A stretch of 64,000 bases of DNA from UBA5018 sp947463165 (GCA_943371245.1 CALRTY020000001.1:375554-439553), one strand, 5' to 3'; numbered from the stretch's first letter, positions 23,366 through 31,460 are shown. Numbers and translations: made by a program. The notes: generated from the letters alone by a model not told the origin.

Positions 23366-25321
23366 GTGGTAGATGCCAGCGGTGACGCCCCCGGCGTGAA
23401 TAGCTCAAGCCCCAGCTCAAACCCCAGAGTGCAGTCCCGCAGTGGCGATCCCCAAGAGGTGCTGCGGCAGGTGTTTGGCTATGCCGCCTTCCGCGGTCCC
23501 CAGGCAGAGGTGGTGCAGCACGTGATGGACGGCGGTTCAGGCCTGGTGCTGATGCCTACCGGCGGCGGGAAATCGCTCTGTTATCAGGTGCCGGCCCTCT
23601 GCCGGCCGGGGTTGGGGGTGGTGATCTCACCGCTGATCGCCCTGATGGATGACCAGGTGGCGGCCCTGCGCCAAGCGGGGGTAGCCGCGGCGGCCTTGCA
23701 TTCGGGCCTGGCCGCCGACCAGGCCACCGCCCTGTGGCGCCAATTGGCGGCCGGCAGCCTGGAGCTTCTCTATGTATCGCCAGAGCGGCTGTTGGCGGGA
23801 GATCTGTTGGATCGGCTGGCCGGTGGCGCCGCTGGCCAGCCCCCTTCCCTGTTCGCCATCGATGAGGCCCACTGTGTTTCGCAGTGGGGCCATGACTTCC
23901 GGCCGGAATACATCCAGCTGGGAGTTTTGGCGGAGCGCTTTGCCAACGTGCCGCGGCTGGCGCTCACCGCCACGGCCGACCCGCGCACCCGCAGCGAGAT
24001 TGTGGAGCGGCTGCGGCTGGAGCAGGGCCGAGTGTTTCTGGCCAGTTTTGATCGGCCCAATATTCGCTATTTGCTCCGGGCCAAGGATCAGCCCACCCGC
24101 CAACTGCTCAGCTTTCTTGAGCAGCAGCGGGGCCAATCCGGCATTGTCTATGCCCGTTCCCGCAGTCGGGTGGAACGGCTGACGGCCGAATTGCAGGCCG
24201 CTGGACACGAGGCGGTGGGCTACCACGCCGGCATGGAGAGTGGCCAGCGCTCCGCCGCCCTGGATCAATTCCGCTCCGGTGGCAGCAGCGGCGCCGTGGT
24301 GGTGGTGGCCACGATTGCTTTTGGCATGGGCATCGACAAACCAGACGTGCGCTTCGTGGCCCACGTGGATTTACCCAAGAGCCTGGAGGCCTATTACCAG
24401 GAGACGGGTCGAGCTGGTCGCGATGGTCTGCCGGCCCTGGCCTGGATGGTGCATGGACCGGGCGATGTGCCCCAGTTGCGGCGCTTCATTGAGGAATCGG
24501 CGGCGCCCCCCGAGCAGAAGCGGATCGAACACGGCAAGCTTGATGCGCTACTGGGCTTCACCGATGCGCCCGGTTGCCGCCGCCAGGTGCTGCTGGCCAA
24601 TTTTGGTGAACAGCTGCTGAGCCCCTGTGGCAACTGCGACGCCTGCCTGGAACCGCGCAGCCTCGGCGACGTGACCGTTGCAGCCCAGAAGTTGCTATCT
24701 ACGGTGTGGCGCACGGGCCAGCGCTTTGGTGCGGCCCATCTGGTGGATGTGTTGCTGGGCTCTACCAGCGAGCGCATCCGCAGCCTTGGCCATGACCAGC
24801 TCAGCGTGCATGGCATCGGCAGCGAGCTAGATCGCGACCAATGGCGCAGCCTGGTGCGGCAGCTAACGGGCCTCGGCCTGCTGGAGGAGGTGCCCGATGG
24901 CAGGGGAGGCCTGCGCTGGGGATCGGAGCCAGAGGTGCGGCAATTACTACGCGGTGATCGCAAGCTGGAGTTGCCCTTAGCCGCGCCCAAGCGGGAGCGA
25001 CGCCAACAACAGCCCCGCGATGGGCAGATTGGCGCGGCGGTTGGCGGTGGCTCAGCCGGAATAGCGGCTGATTGGGGAGATGCCGACCCAGAACTTTTAG
25101 CCGCCCTCAAGCGCTGGCGCAGCGAGCAGGCCCGCAGCCAGGGAGTGCCCTCCTACGTGGTTTTCCACGATCGAACCCTGTTGGAACTGGCGGCCCGCCG
25201 GCCCAGGGATCGCAACGAACTAATTGGCGTTAATGGCATCGGCACCGCCAAATTAGAGCGCTACGGCGAGGCACTTCTAGAAGTGATTTCAGCGGCGGGC
25301 AATACAACCAGCAACCAGTAA
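23366..25321 (+). CDS. recQ: ATP-dependent DNA helicase RecQ
   Basis: RecQ is a 3'-5' DNA helicase acting in recombination and stalled-fork repair. The 651-residue product has Walker A (LMPTGGGKSLCYQVPAL), the DEAH motif (FAIDEAHCVSQWGHDFRPEY), motif III (LALTATADPRTR), and motif VI (YYQETGRAGRDG). The Zn-binding Cys cluster is CRRQVLLANFGEQLLSPCGNCDAC. Winged-helix and C-terminal HRDC (about residues 575-640, LAARRPRDRNELIGVNGIGTAKLERYGEALLEVI) regions follow. The start is GTG at 23366, giving a 25-residue low-complexity lead before DPQEVLRQVFGYAAFRGPQ. Confidence 0.95.
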   Translation: MVDASGDAPGVNSSSPSSNPRVQSRSGDPQEVLRQVFGYAAFRGPQAEVVQHVMDGGSGLVLMPTGGGKSLCYQVPALCRPGLGVVISPLIALMDDQVAALRQAGVAAAALHSGLAADQATALWRQLAAGSLELLYVSPERLLAGDLLDRLAGGAAGQPPSLFAIDEAHCVSQWGHDFRPEYIQLGVLAERFANVPRLALTATADPRTRSEIVERLRLEQGRVFLASFDRPNIRYLLRAKDQPTRQLLSFLEQQRGQSGIVYARSRSRVERLTAELQAAGHEAVGYHAGMESGQRSAALDQFRSGGSSGAVVVVATIAFGMGIDKPDVRFVAHVDLPKSLEAYYQETGRAGRDGLPALAWMVHGPGDVPQLRRFIEESAAPPEQKRIEHGKLDALLGFTDAPGCRRQVLLANFGEQLLSPCGNCDACLEPRSLGDVTVAAQKLLSTVWRTGQRFGAAHLVDVLLGSTSERIRSLGHDQLSVHGIGSELDRDQWRSLVRQLTGLGLLEEVPDGRGGLRWGSEPEVRQLLRGDRKLELPLAAPKRERRQQQPRDGQIGAAVGGGSAGIAADWGDADPELLAALKRWRSEQARSQGVPSYVVFHDRTLLELAARRPRDRNELIGVNGIGTAKLERYGEALLEVISAAGNTTSNQ

Positions 25322-25464
25322 TTATAGCAGCTGGCCACTATGATTACCGGCTGCCAATGCGTCAGGGAAGCTCTAAAAAACCGGAGCCACAGCCGATGCA
25401 GCCCTGATACCGCTATGGCTATCAGCTGGCTGGGACGACGAAATGGCGGTTTTCCAGAGACTCC

Positions 25465-25999
25465 TTAGTCAGCCTTGATCCACCAGCCGCCTGCATCGGC
25501 GGTGTCCGCAGTCCAACGGGCATCCATCAGTGCATAACCATGCTGACGGTGTTCACCATTAGTGGTCGGACAAGTGCTATCCGAGTTTTTTTATTTCCCC
25601 CCAGAGATCATTAACCCAGAAGTAGCCGACGCCAGGAAATGACGAATCATTCTCATAGCCAACCAGGCAAATCCAATACCCGCCACCGCTGGGGGCAGAG
25701 GCTGGGCCATGGTGCAAGATTCCACAGGGGGCGGGAATTCCCCTATCTAGCTGCGCTTTGAGGTTTGCCAGGCTGCCGTTGGTGAGAAACTGAGCCTTGA
25801 CGCCAAAATGAGCCAATGTGGCCACCTGCACCGAGCCAATGGTGGAATCACCTCGCTTAAATTCTTCCTGAACATACTGATCATCTTTACTTATTGACCC
25901 TGGCTTTAGCGACATCAGCAGCATGGCGCATGAACTGGAGAAACAGGTTCGTGAAGCATCTCGATAGTTGTCCCGCTGGCCCTGATAGGGCACATTCAA
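25465..25999 (-). pseudogene. C39-like cysteine peptidase-fold protein, frameshifted
   Basis: The intact frame (25577-25999, 140 residues) starts MNVPYQGQRDNYRDASRTCF and has the Cys-nucleophile region SRTCFSSSCAMLLMSLKPG. GILHHGPASAPSGGGYWICLVGYEND and YFWVNDLWGE mark the C-terminal half. The frame ends early after WGEIKK. Skipping one base in the A7 run (25586-25592) restores 38 further coherent residues (EHRQHGYALMDARWTADTA, then DAGGWWIKAD) to a stop at 25465, as expected for full-length C39-like proteins. The usual His of GGGHW is Tyr here, so the protein may have been non-catalytic before the frameshift. It lies next to the decayed PAAR gene on the same strand, suggesting a former effector module. 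Confidence 0.7.
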
Positions 26000-26128
26000 C
26001 TTGCAACCACCACTACTACTAGCGCCACTACTACTAGCGCTAATTCTAGCCCCACTAATCTGTCAGTGATCGGTAAATATCCACCATTGTCCAGCGCCAC
26101 TAGGCAGTTCCACTAGGCAGTTCCACTA
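26000..26128. repeat. Short tandem repeats upstream of the C39-like gene
   Basis: A 15-bp unit (CCACTACTACTAGCG) occurs twice near 26006-26040, and CCACTAGGCAGTT occurs twice near 26097-26125. All units contain CCACTA. They separate the C39-like and PAAR remnants. Confidence 0.6.
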
Positions 26129-26306
26129 GTTGATGTCCCGCCGCCGCCTGGATCCATTTACAACCCTTATATTCCTTGCCAGGGATGACGGCAGACTTTT
26201 CATTTTACGCCAGCTGGCTACTTCCCTTAGCCTGTTTTTTCAAAACAGTGGCTACTTTGCAAAGGATGTCCATCGTGGCTGTGGGGCCATGCCTAGAGAT
26301 GTCTTG

Positions 26307-26601
26307 TCAGCTTTGTACCATTGGAAAACCAACGGCGATCGAGTCTCCGTGGGCACATGTGTCACCCATCCGGGCAGCAGGCTTACCACCAATTAAGACA
26401 CTACGCGAACCTTTAATGATCGAATCTGGCGGTCCAACGCATACACAGTTAACTCCCATGCAAGCGGCTGGAATACCGCCAATCAACACGGTGGGAGCGC
26501 CAGGATCAATGATCAGCCCCCACATGGGGAATTGGAGCCGGAACGGCGGGCGTTTGCATCGGACAGGTGTGTAGATCTCCAATCCTGGCTGCGGCTGGCA
26601 T
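26307..26601 (-). pseudogene. PAAR-domain protein, frameshifted
   Basis: The reading begins at the ATG at 26601 (MPAAARIGDLHTCPM, then PAPIPHV) and hits a stop after VGADH. In another frame the PAAR fold continues as IIDPGAPTVLIGGIPAACMG, PPDSIIKGSRSVLIGGKPAA and RMGDTCAHGDSIAVGFPM. The break lies at the C5 run 26517-26521 on the plus strand; two extra bases (or one fewer) would rejoin the frames at the usual PHVGG-II-PGAP junction. PAAR proteins cap the spike of type VI or related contractile injection systems and carry effectors. A further in-frame stop at 26307 is followed by more open frame to 26205. No other injection gene is in the window. Confidence 0.75.
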
Positions 26602-26908
26602 GGCAAAGGAACGGCGTGGAATCGATGGTGCGATGGCAAGAAGCATAAGCTCTTTGGCCATGGCTTTCAATGGGCTAGCTGCCGGTCTTTGCCGCTGAAT
26701 GCCTAGATGCTGAATGCCGAGATAATAACTAGTCGCTTCACGCAGTCGCTTCACGGGCAGCACGGATCGGATGGTCATTTTTTTGAAAAGGCACCTATGG
26801 AGCTTCCGGTGTATTCAAGTTTTATCCGCACCTAATATTCAGCCAATTCCCGTTCAATGTTCAATGTTCAATTCTGGCTCAATACCTAACTTAATCACCA
26901 CCGAATAC
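26602..26908. other. Spacer between PAAR remnant and umuC
   Basis: No supported gene. It holds a 12-bp near-duplicate (AGTCGCTTCACG-type, about 26731-26755) and a 7-bp repeat (TTCAATG, about 26854-26870). It is AT-richer than the flanks. It is downstream of umuC and could hold its terminator, but I see no clear hairpin with a T-run. Confidence 0.4.
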
Positions 26909-28177
26909 TCAGCCTGCTGCGTCTACGTTCGGGATGGCCTCTAGGCAGGTGGTTGCCGCACCGGAAAGGCGCTGTCGCCGCATCGCCCAACTGGGCCGCA
27001 GGCCGCAGGCCGCCCAGCGCACGGTACCGGCGCCATAGCGGCGATTGAGCCGGTCGATGGTGGCCATCAGGGCATCCCGGCGTTGCTGCTGCTCCCAGGG
27101 CAGCGGCGCAAAAAGATGATGCTGGAGGATCTCATAGGGTTCTAATCCCTGTAGCAATACGCCAGCTTTTTGCAGTGGTTTATGGGGGCGCAACAGCTGG
27201 GAGGCTAGGGGTAGGGCTGCCGCCAACAGCACAGCGGTGTCATTGCTGGGCAGGGGCAATTCCACGCTGGCGGCATTGCGATAGAAACTTGTGCCATTGA
27301 ATGGGCTGCTGCGCACAAATACGGTGAGTAGCCGTGCCCGCTGGCGTTGCTGGCGCAATTTTTCCGCAGCCCGGCTCACATAGGTGGCAATCGCCTCGCG
27401 CAAGGGCGCGAGTTCGCAGATCGGTTCACTGAAGCTGCGACTAACGCAGGTTTCGCGCTTGGCTGGCGGCGCAGTTTTGAGTGGCAGACAGGCAATACCA
27501 GCCAATTCCTGCTGCAGCCGGACCCCCACCACGCCAGCCTTCTGGCGCAGCGCTGCCGTGGGCATGTCCCGCAGGGAGAGGGCAGTGGCCACGCCCCGCA
27601 GGCGGCACCAACGGGCCAGTTGCCGGCCGATGCCCCACACCTCATCTACGGGCATGCTCGCCAGCCAGGGATCTGGATCGGCCACGGCACCCAAATCAAA
27701 GACCCCATGCTGATGGCGTTTCGCCAGCCGATTGGCGAGCTTGGCCAGCACCTTGGTGGGGCCGATTCCCACCGCCACCGGCAGTCCCAGCTGGCGCAAC
27801 ACCGCTGCCCGCAAGGCTCCGCCCCAGGCGCTGAGATCACCGCCGTCGGCCGGCCGCGCCTTCAGGGCAAAAGCTTCGTCGATCGAATAGATCTCCAGCG
27901 CTTCCACCCACCAGGCCAGGGTGGTCATCAGCCGCCGGCTCATGTCGGCATAGAGGGCGTAGTTAGAGCTGCGCACCACCACGCCATGGCGCTCCAAGAG
28001 AGGGCGTACCTGGAACAGGGGTATGCCCATGGCTATGCCCAAGGCGCGCGCCTCAGCGCTGCGGGCCACGATGCAACCGTCGTTATTGGAGAGCACCACC
28101 AAGGGCAAACCACGCAGGCCAGGCTCCAGCACCGCCTCGCAGGATGCATAAAAATTGTTGCCGTCGATCAGCACCAT
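26909..28177 (-). CDS. umuC: DNA polymerase V catalytic subunit UmuC (Y-family)
   Basis: This is a translesion DNA polymerase. From the ATG at 28177 the product is 422 residues, the canonical UmuC length. Motifs are MVLIDGNNFYASCEAVLEP (first catalytic Asp), VLSNNDGCIVARSAEARALGI, YSIDEAFAL (catalytic acidic pair), GIGPTKVLAKLANRLAK, the HhH region (VDEVWGIGRQLARWCRLRGVATALSLRDM) and a C-terminal little-finger domain. A longer frame to 28237 adds unlikely residues. No umuD is adjacent: the upstream minus-strand frame lacks any LexA-like Ser/Lys peptidase motif. A LexA-type box lies 88-101 nt upstream, so it is likely SOS-regulated. Confidence 0.93.
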   Translation of the reverse strand: MVLIDGNNFYASCEAVLEPGLRGLPLVVLSNNDGCIVARSAEARALGIAMGIPLFQVRPLLERHGVVVRSSNYALYADMSRRLMTTLAWWVEALEIYSIDEAFALKARPADGGDLSAWGGALRAAVLRQLGLPVAVGIGPTKVLAKLANRLAKRHQHGVFDLGAVADPDPWLASMPVDEVWGIGRQLARWCRLRGVATALSLRDMPTAALRQKAGVVGVRLQQELAGIACLPLKTAPPAKRETCVSRSFSEPICELAPLREAIATYVSRAAEKLRQQRQRARLLTVFVRSSPFNGTSFYRNAASVELPLPSNDTAVLLAAALPLASQLLRPHKPLQKAGVLLQGLEPYEILQHHLFAPLPWEQQQRRDALMATIDRLNRRYGAGTVRWAACGLRPSWAMRRQRLSGAATTCLEAIPNVDAAG

Positions 28178-28264
28178 GGCGCTACGGCCACCGCCCCGCC
28201 ACCTCAATCCAGGCGATGGCGCAGTCCAGCCGGCCACGGCGCAACCCCAGAGCCCAGCAATACT

Positions 28265-28278
28265 AGTACACCTGTATC
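28265..28278 (-). promoter_or_regulatory. Candidate LexA (SOS) box for umuC
   Basis: AGTACACCTGTATC fits the cyanobacterial LexA consensus as I recall it (RGTACNNNDGTWCB) at all but one position. It lies 88-101 nt upstream of the umuC start in a non-coding stretch. The placement before a damage-inducible polymerase makes chance unlikely. Confidence 0.65.
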
Positions 28279-28323
28279 AAGCCCGCTAGAGGGTGGTGGC
28301 GGGTGAGGCCGGCTGCCAGGATT

Positions 28324-28590
28324 GCGGATTAAAGAGCTGGGATTGCGGATTAAAGAGCTGGGATTGCGGAGTAGAGACTTGCGGGGTAGGGGATTGCGGG
28401 GAAAGGGGTAGCGGAACAGGAACTTACGAAGTAAGGAATTGCGAAATAGGGAGTTAAGGGGTAAGGTGTAGCGGAATAGGGACTTGCGAGGAAAGGGGCC
28501 GCGGAGTAAGGAGTTGTGGGGGAAGGGGTCGCGGAGTATGAAGTTGCAATGGATGGCGTTGCGCGCCGATGGATAGGGGTAAGGGGAGAT
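28324..28590. repeat. Large degenerate minisatellite: two 21-bp then about fifteen 15-bp units
   Basis: Two identical 21-bp units (28324-28344, 28345-28365) are followed by 15-bp units in perfect register from 28366 to 28590. Typical units are GCGGGGTAGGGGATT, GCGGAATAGGGACTT and GCGGAGTAAGGAGTT. One strand is purine-rich (G/A) throughout. The period is a multiple of three, so open frames across it encode degenerate five-residue repeats. It overlaps the C-terminal third of the minus-strand frame at 28454-29116. Confidence 0.9.
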
Positions 28591-29116
28591 GTGCTGCCTG
28601 GGCTTGGACTTGCGGGGTATGAAACAGAAGCTGCACGGCATCAGTTGATGCGACTGGCGCTATATAAGTAGGCGCTACCTCGGCTGGCGTAGCCTGGAGT
28701 TGCGCCGCATAGGGCCGGTTTGGCACTGATAGCAAGCTGGCATTACTTGCGAAGTGGCTAATAAACAGCTCCAGCGCCATCGGACCACAACGGCGCTGCC
28801 AACCGATGCCGTCGCCGTAGCGCCGCCAGCAGCAGATGCGCGCCGCGGCTGGCCCCTCCGCCAGGCGCAGCAGGTAGCGGTAGTGAACCTGGGGACTGCC
28901 CTCTGGAGGCTGATGGGGGGAACTGAGCACAGGCAGGGGTGCCAGCACCAGCAGCCACTCGCGCCAGCGGCGGGCTGGGGCACCGCTGGCCAGCAGGGGC
29001 GCCGCCAGCAGCGCCGCGAAGGCCTGGGGGTAACCTCCGCAGGGCAATAGCCAGTGGCCATGGCGGGAGCTGGCGCCATCCAGCAGCGAGATCACGGCGG
29101 CATCAACCTGGGCCAA
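28454..29116 (-). CDS. Uncharacterised protein upstream of umuC, C-terminus made of repeats
   Basis: The frame encodes about 220 residues from a TTG at 29116. The first 125 residues look like a globular protein: WLLPCGGYPQAFAALLAAPL, EWLLVLAPLPVLSS, YRYLLRLAEGPAAARICCWRR and GPMALELFISHFASN. The last 45 residues run into the minisatellite and read as PLPPQLLTPRPLSSQ-type repeats, so the original stop may have been lost to repeat expansion. It lies in the position where umuD often stands relative to umuC, but no Ser/Lys LexA-type motif is visible, so it is not UmuD. No family recognised; start uncertain. Confidence 0.45.
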   Translation of the reverse strand: MAQVDAAVISLLDGASSRHGHWLLPCGGYPQAFAALLAAPLLASGAPARRWREWLLVLAPLPVLSSPHQPPEGSPQVHYRYLLRLAEGPAAARICCWRRYGDGIGWQRRCGPMALELFISHFASNASLLSVPNRPYAAQLQATPAEVAPTYIAPVASTDAVQLLFHTPQVQAQAAHLPLPLSIGAQRHPLQLHTPRPLPPQLLTPRPLSSQVPIPLHLTP

Positions 29117-29200
29117 GGCTGGGAAAGGAGCAGGCCCTTATGGAGTGCCCCAGGTGTCTCAGGCGATGCCGGCCAACTAAAGCCGCCCCAGGGGGCAGGG

Positions 29201-29284
29201 CTCAGCTAATCGGTCAGCTAACAAGTCAGCCAACAAGTCAGCTAATAGGTCAGCCAACAGATCAGCTCACAGATCAGCTAACAG
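29201..29284. repeat. 12-bp tandem repeat, 7 copies, entering the gap1 3' end
   Basis: Seven units tile 29201-29284 with the pattern (G/A/C)TCAGC(T/C)(A/C)A(C/T)(A/C)(A/G). The last unit contains the stop and final codons of gap1 (stop at 29274-29276). The array appears to have grown from the gene end into the spacer. Confidence 0.9.
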
Positions 29285-30275
29285 TGGCCATGTGACGGAT
29301 CAGATCGATGCACTTGCAGCTGTATCCCCACTCGTTGTCATACCAAGCAACTAGCTTCACGAAGGTGTCGGTGAGGGCGATACCGGCATTGGCGTCAAAC
29401 ACCGAGGTGCAGCTTTCACCGAGGAAGTCGCTGGAGACCACCTCATCTTCCGTATAGCCCAAGATGCCGGCCATGGACCCCTCCGCCGCGGCCCGCATGG
29501 CCTGCTTAATCGCCGCGTAGCTGGCGGGATTGGCCAGATTCACGGTGAGATCCACCACCGAAACATCGGCGGTGGGCACGCGGAAGGCCATGCCGGTGAG
29601 CTTGCCGTTCAGTTCGGGAATCACCCGACCCACCGCCTTGGCCGCCCCGGTGGAGGAAGGGATGATGTTTTGGGCGGCGCCGCGGCCGCCGCGCCAGTCT
29701 TTTACGGAGGGGCCATCCACCGTCTTCTGGGTGGCGGTGGTGGCATGCACGGTGGTCATCAAACCGTTGACAATGCCAAAGTTGTCATTTACCACCTTGG
29801 CCATCGGCGCCAGGCAATTAGTTGTGCAGCTGGCATTTGAAACGATCGCTTCGCCGGCGTAACTGTTGTGGTTCACGCCCATCACAAACATCGGCGTGTC
29901 GTCTTTGGAAGGAGCCGACATCACCACGCGAGCGGCGCCGGCATTGATGTGGGCGCGAGCAGCAGTATCAGTGAGAAAAAATCCAGTACTTTCAAGCACA
30001 TAATCCACGCCAATATCCCCCCAGGCCAGATTATTGGGATCCCGCTCAGCGCTAATGCGAATCGCCCTGCCATTCACCAGCAGCTGATTGTTTTCCACCT
30101 GCACCTGGCCCTGAAATCTGCCATGGGTGGAATCGTAGCGGAGCATATAGCTAAGATAATCAATATCGATCAAGTCATTAATTCCCACCACCTCCACATC
30201 ATCCAGGGCCATGGCACGGCGAAAAGCGAGGCGACCGATGCGGCCAAAGCCGTTGATGCCGATGCGGATGGTCAT
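29274..30275 (-). CDS. gap1: Glyceraldehyde-3-phosphate dehydrogenase, glycolytic (Gap1-type)
   Basis: The 333-residue protein oxidises glyceraldehyde-3-phosphate to 1,3-bisphosphoglycerate. It has the Rossmann start TIRIGINGFGRIGRLAFRRA, the catalytic cysteine in SNASCTTNCLAPMAKV and the TVHATTATQKTVDGPS loop. It is strikingly close to the enterobacterial GapA sequence as I recall it. The INDLID segment keeps the Asp after the second strand that favours NAD over NADP. That points to the catabolic Gap1 enzyme rather than the NADP-using Calvin-cycle Gap2. The gene is single; its last codons are part of a 12-bp tandem array. Confidence 0.9.
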   Translation of the reverse strand: MTIRIGINGFGRIGRLAFRRAMALDDVEVVGINDLIDIDYLSYMLRYDSTHGRFQGQVQVENNQLLVNGRAIRISAERDPNNLAWGDIGVDYVLESTGFFLTDTAARAHINAGAARVVMSAPSKDDTPMFVMGVNHNSYAGEAIVSNASCTTNCLAPMAKVVNDNFGIVNGLMTTVHATTATQKTVDGPSVKDWRGGRGAAQNIIPSSTGAAKAVGRVIPELNGKLTGMAFRVPTADVSVVDLTVNLANPASYAAIKQAMRAAAEGSMAGILGYTEDEVVSSDFLGESCTSVFDANAGIALTDTFVKLVAWYDNEWGYSCKCIDLIRHMATVS

Positions 30276-30496
30276 GGGGGAGTGAGGCGGGGTGTAAATA
30301 GGCTAATGGCAGACCATAAGATGGCCCGGTGGAAATTGCAAAGGCGCCGTAACTAAGCTTCAATTGCAAAGGTGCCAAGGCTAAGCAGAGCCACTGCTAA
30401 GCAGAGCCACGGCGAAGCAATAATGGTAAATCTGTGATATCGGGCCAGTGATCGCAAGCCGGTTTGGATCAATAAGCGATGGCGGAGCCAGGATGG

Positions 30497-30976
30497 TCAA
30501 GGTTCCTCGTGGTCTGCCTCCAGCAGCAACTGCTGGAAGGCCGTGTACAGATCGCCGTGCTCGGCAGCGGTGCGGGGGTCGGGCTGACCCAGGCCGCTGG
30601 AACCCCGGCGGCGATCGCGGGAGGCTTGGCGGCCGGCTTTAGCCCCATTGGCTTTAGCGGTAATGGCGCCATTGGCAGGGGAGTTAGCACGGGCGGCTGG
30701 CTCCCCGGAGATCGGCCGTAGCGCCACCGCCTGCTGGCGGGCGAGCCGCTCCTGCTCCAGTTGGCGCAGGCGCTGCATCAGATGGGGCGGCACGCTGCCG
30801 TCGGCACTGGCTTGCATCAACTCTCGGAACAGGGCTTCCGGGTCCTGTTCCGTTTCCAGCCGGTGCAGCTTGGGCGCCGCGGCCTGTGGCCGCTCCGCTG
30901 CTGGTTTGGGCAGCGGCTGCGGCAGGATGCGGCCCAGCTGCTTAAGTCGCTCGAGACTGCGGGCGTCGAAGCTCAT
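30497..30976 (-). CDS. Conserved cyanobacterial protein of unknown function
   Basis: The 159-residue product is soluble and charged. The N-terminal part (FDARSLERLKQLGRILPQPLPKP, then APKLHRLETEQDPEALFRELMQASADGSVPPHLMQRLRQLEQE) is regular and helical. A low-complexity Ala/Gly/Asn linker follows, then a short acidic end (EHGDLYTAFQQLLLEADHEEP). I believe it belongs to a picocyanobacterial family without an assigned role. It lies 1 nt after the pentapeptide-repeat gene on the same strand, so they are probably one operon. Confidence 0.6.
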   Translation of the reverse strand: MSFDARSLERLKQLGRILPQPLPKPAAERPQAAAPKLHRLETEQDPEALFRELMQASADGSVPPHLMQRLRQLEQERLARQQAVALRPISGEPAARANSPANGAITAKANGAKAGRQASRDRRRGSSGLGQPDPRTAAEHGDLYTAFQQLLLEADHEEP

Positions 30977-30977
30977 G

Positions 30978-31460
30978 TCAGGGGCAGTCCAGGGTGTCGC
31001 GGGTGTCGCGGCCGGTCACGGGGTTGGTGCCTGAGGCCACGGCGCAGAGAACCTTGAGGGCATCAGCGCGCAGGGGCACATTGGTGAAGTCGGCCCCAGT
31101 GATGCTCACATCGGTGAATTTAGTATTGAACGCAAAGGCGTCTTCCAGCACAGCATTGCTCAAATCGGTGCCGTTGAACACCGCTGAATCGAGGGTGGCG
31201 CCGCGCAGGTTGACGCTGCTCAAATTCGCCTCCTGCAGCTTGGCGCCAAACAGGCTTGCCTCCTGCAGGTCGGCGCCGGCGAAGTTGGCCTGGCGCAGGT
31301 TGGTGAGATTGAAGGTGGAGCCGCGCAGATCCTGGCCGGAGAAGTCGGCACCGATCAACACCTGCTTGGCAACATCCATCGCTGCCCAGCCCGGCTGGCC
31401 CAGCAGCAGGGCCCAACAGAGCAGCAGCAAGCAAACCAGGGATCGCAAAGGGGCCAGCAC
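30978..31460 (-). CDS. Secreted pentapeptide-repeat protein, probably lumenal
   Basis: The product is 160 residues with a signal peptide (LVCLLLLCWALLLGQPGWAA). About 14 A(D/N)LXX-type pentapeptides follow (GADFSGQDLRGSTFNLTNLR, QANFAGADLQEASLFGAKLQ, EANLSSVNLRGATLDSAVFN). They should form a right-handed quadrilateral beta-helix. The C-terminal cap contains two cysteines (VLCAVASG and TLDCP) that could form a disulphide. The layout is that of thylakoid lumen pentapeptide proteins of the TL15/TL17 kind. It is divergent from yraN. Confidence 0.85.
   Translation of the reverse strand: MLAPLRSLVCLLLLCWALLLGQPGWAAMDVAKQVLIGADFSGQDLRGSTFNLTNLRQANFAGADLQEASLFGAKLQEANLSSVNLRGATLDSAVFNGTDLSNAVLEDAFAFNTKFTDVSITGADFTNVPLRADALKVLCAVASGTNPVTGRDTRDTLDCP

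Noticed and set aside
28324..28590. CRISPR array
   Set aside because: Units are 15-21 bp, contiguous and degenerate with no unique spacers, and there are no cas genes.
28204..28641. 145-codon minus-strand frame of five-residue repeats (NSLLR, KSLFR types)
   Set aside because: The periodicity comes from the 15-bp DNA repeat, which gives an open frame by register; it overlaps umuC and lacks a normal protein core.
28454..29116. UmuD as partner of umuC
   Set aside because: No Ser/Lys LexA-type peptidase motif or cleavage site is visible; composition and length do not fit.
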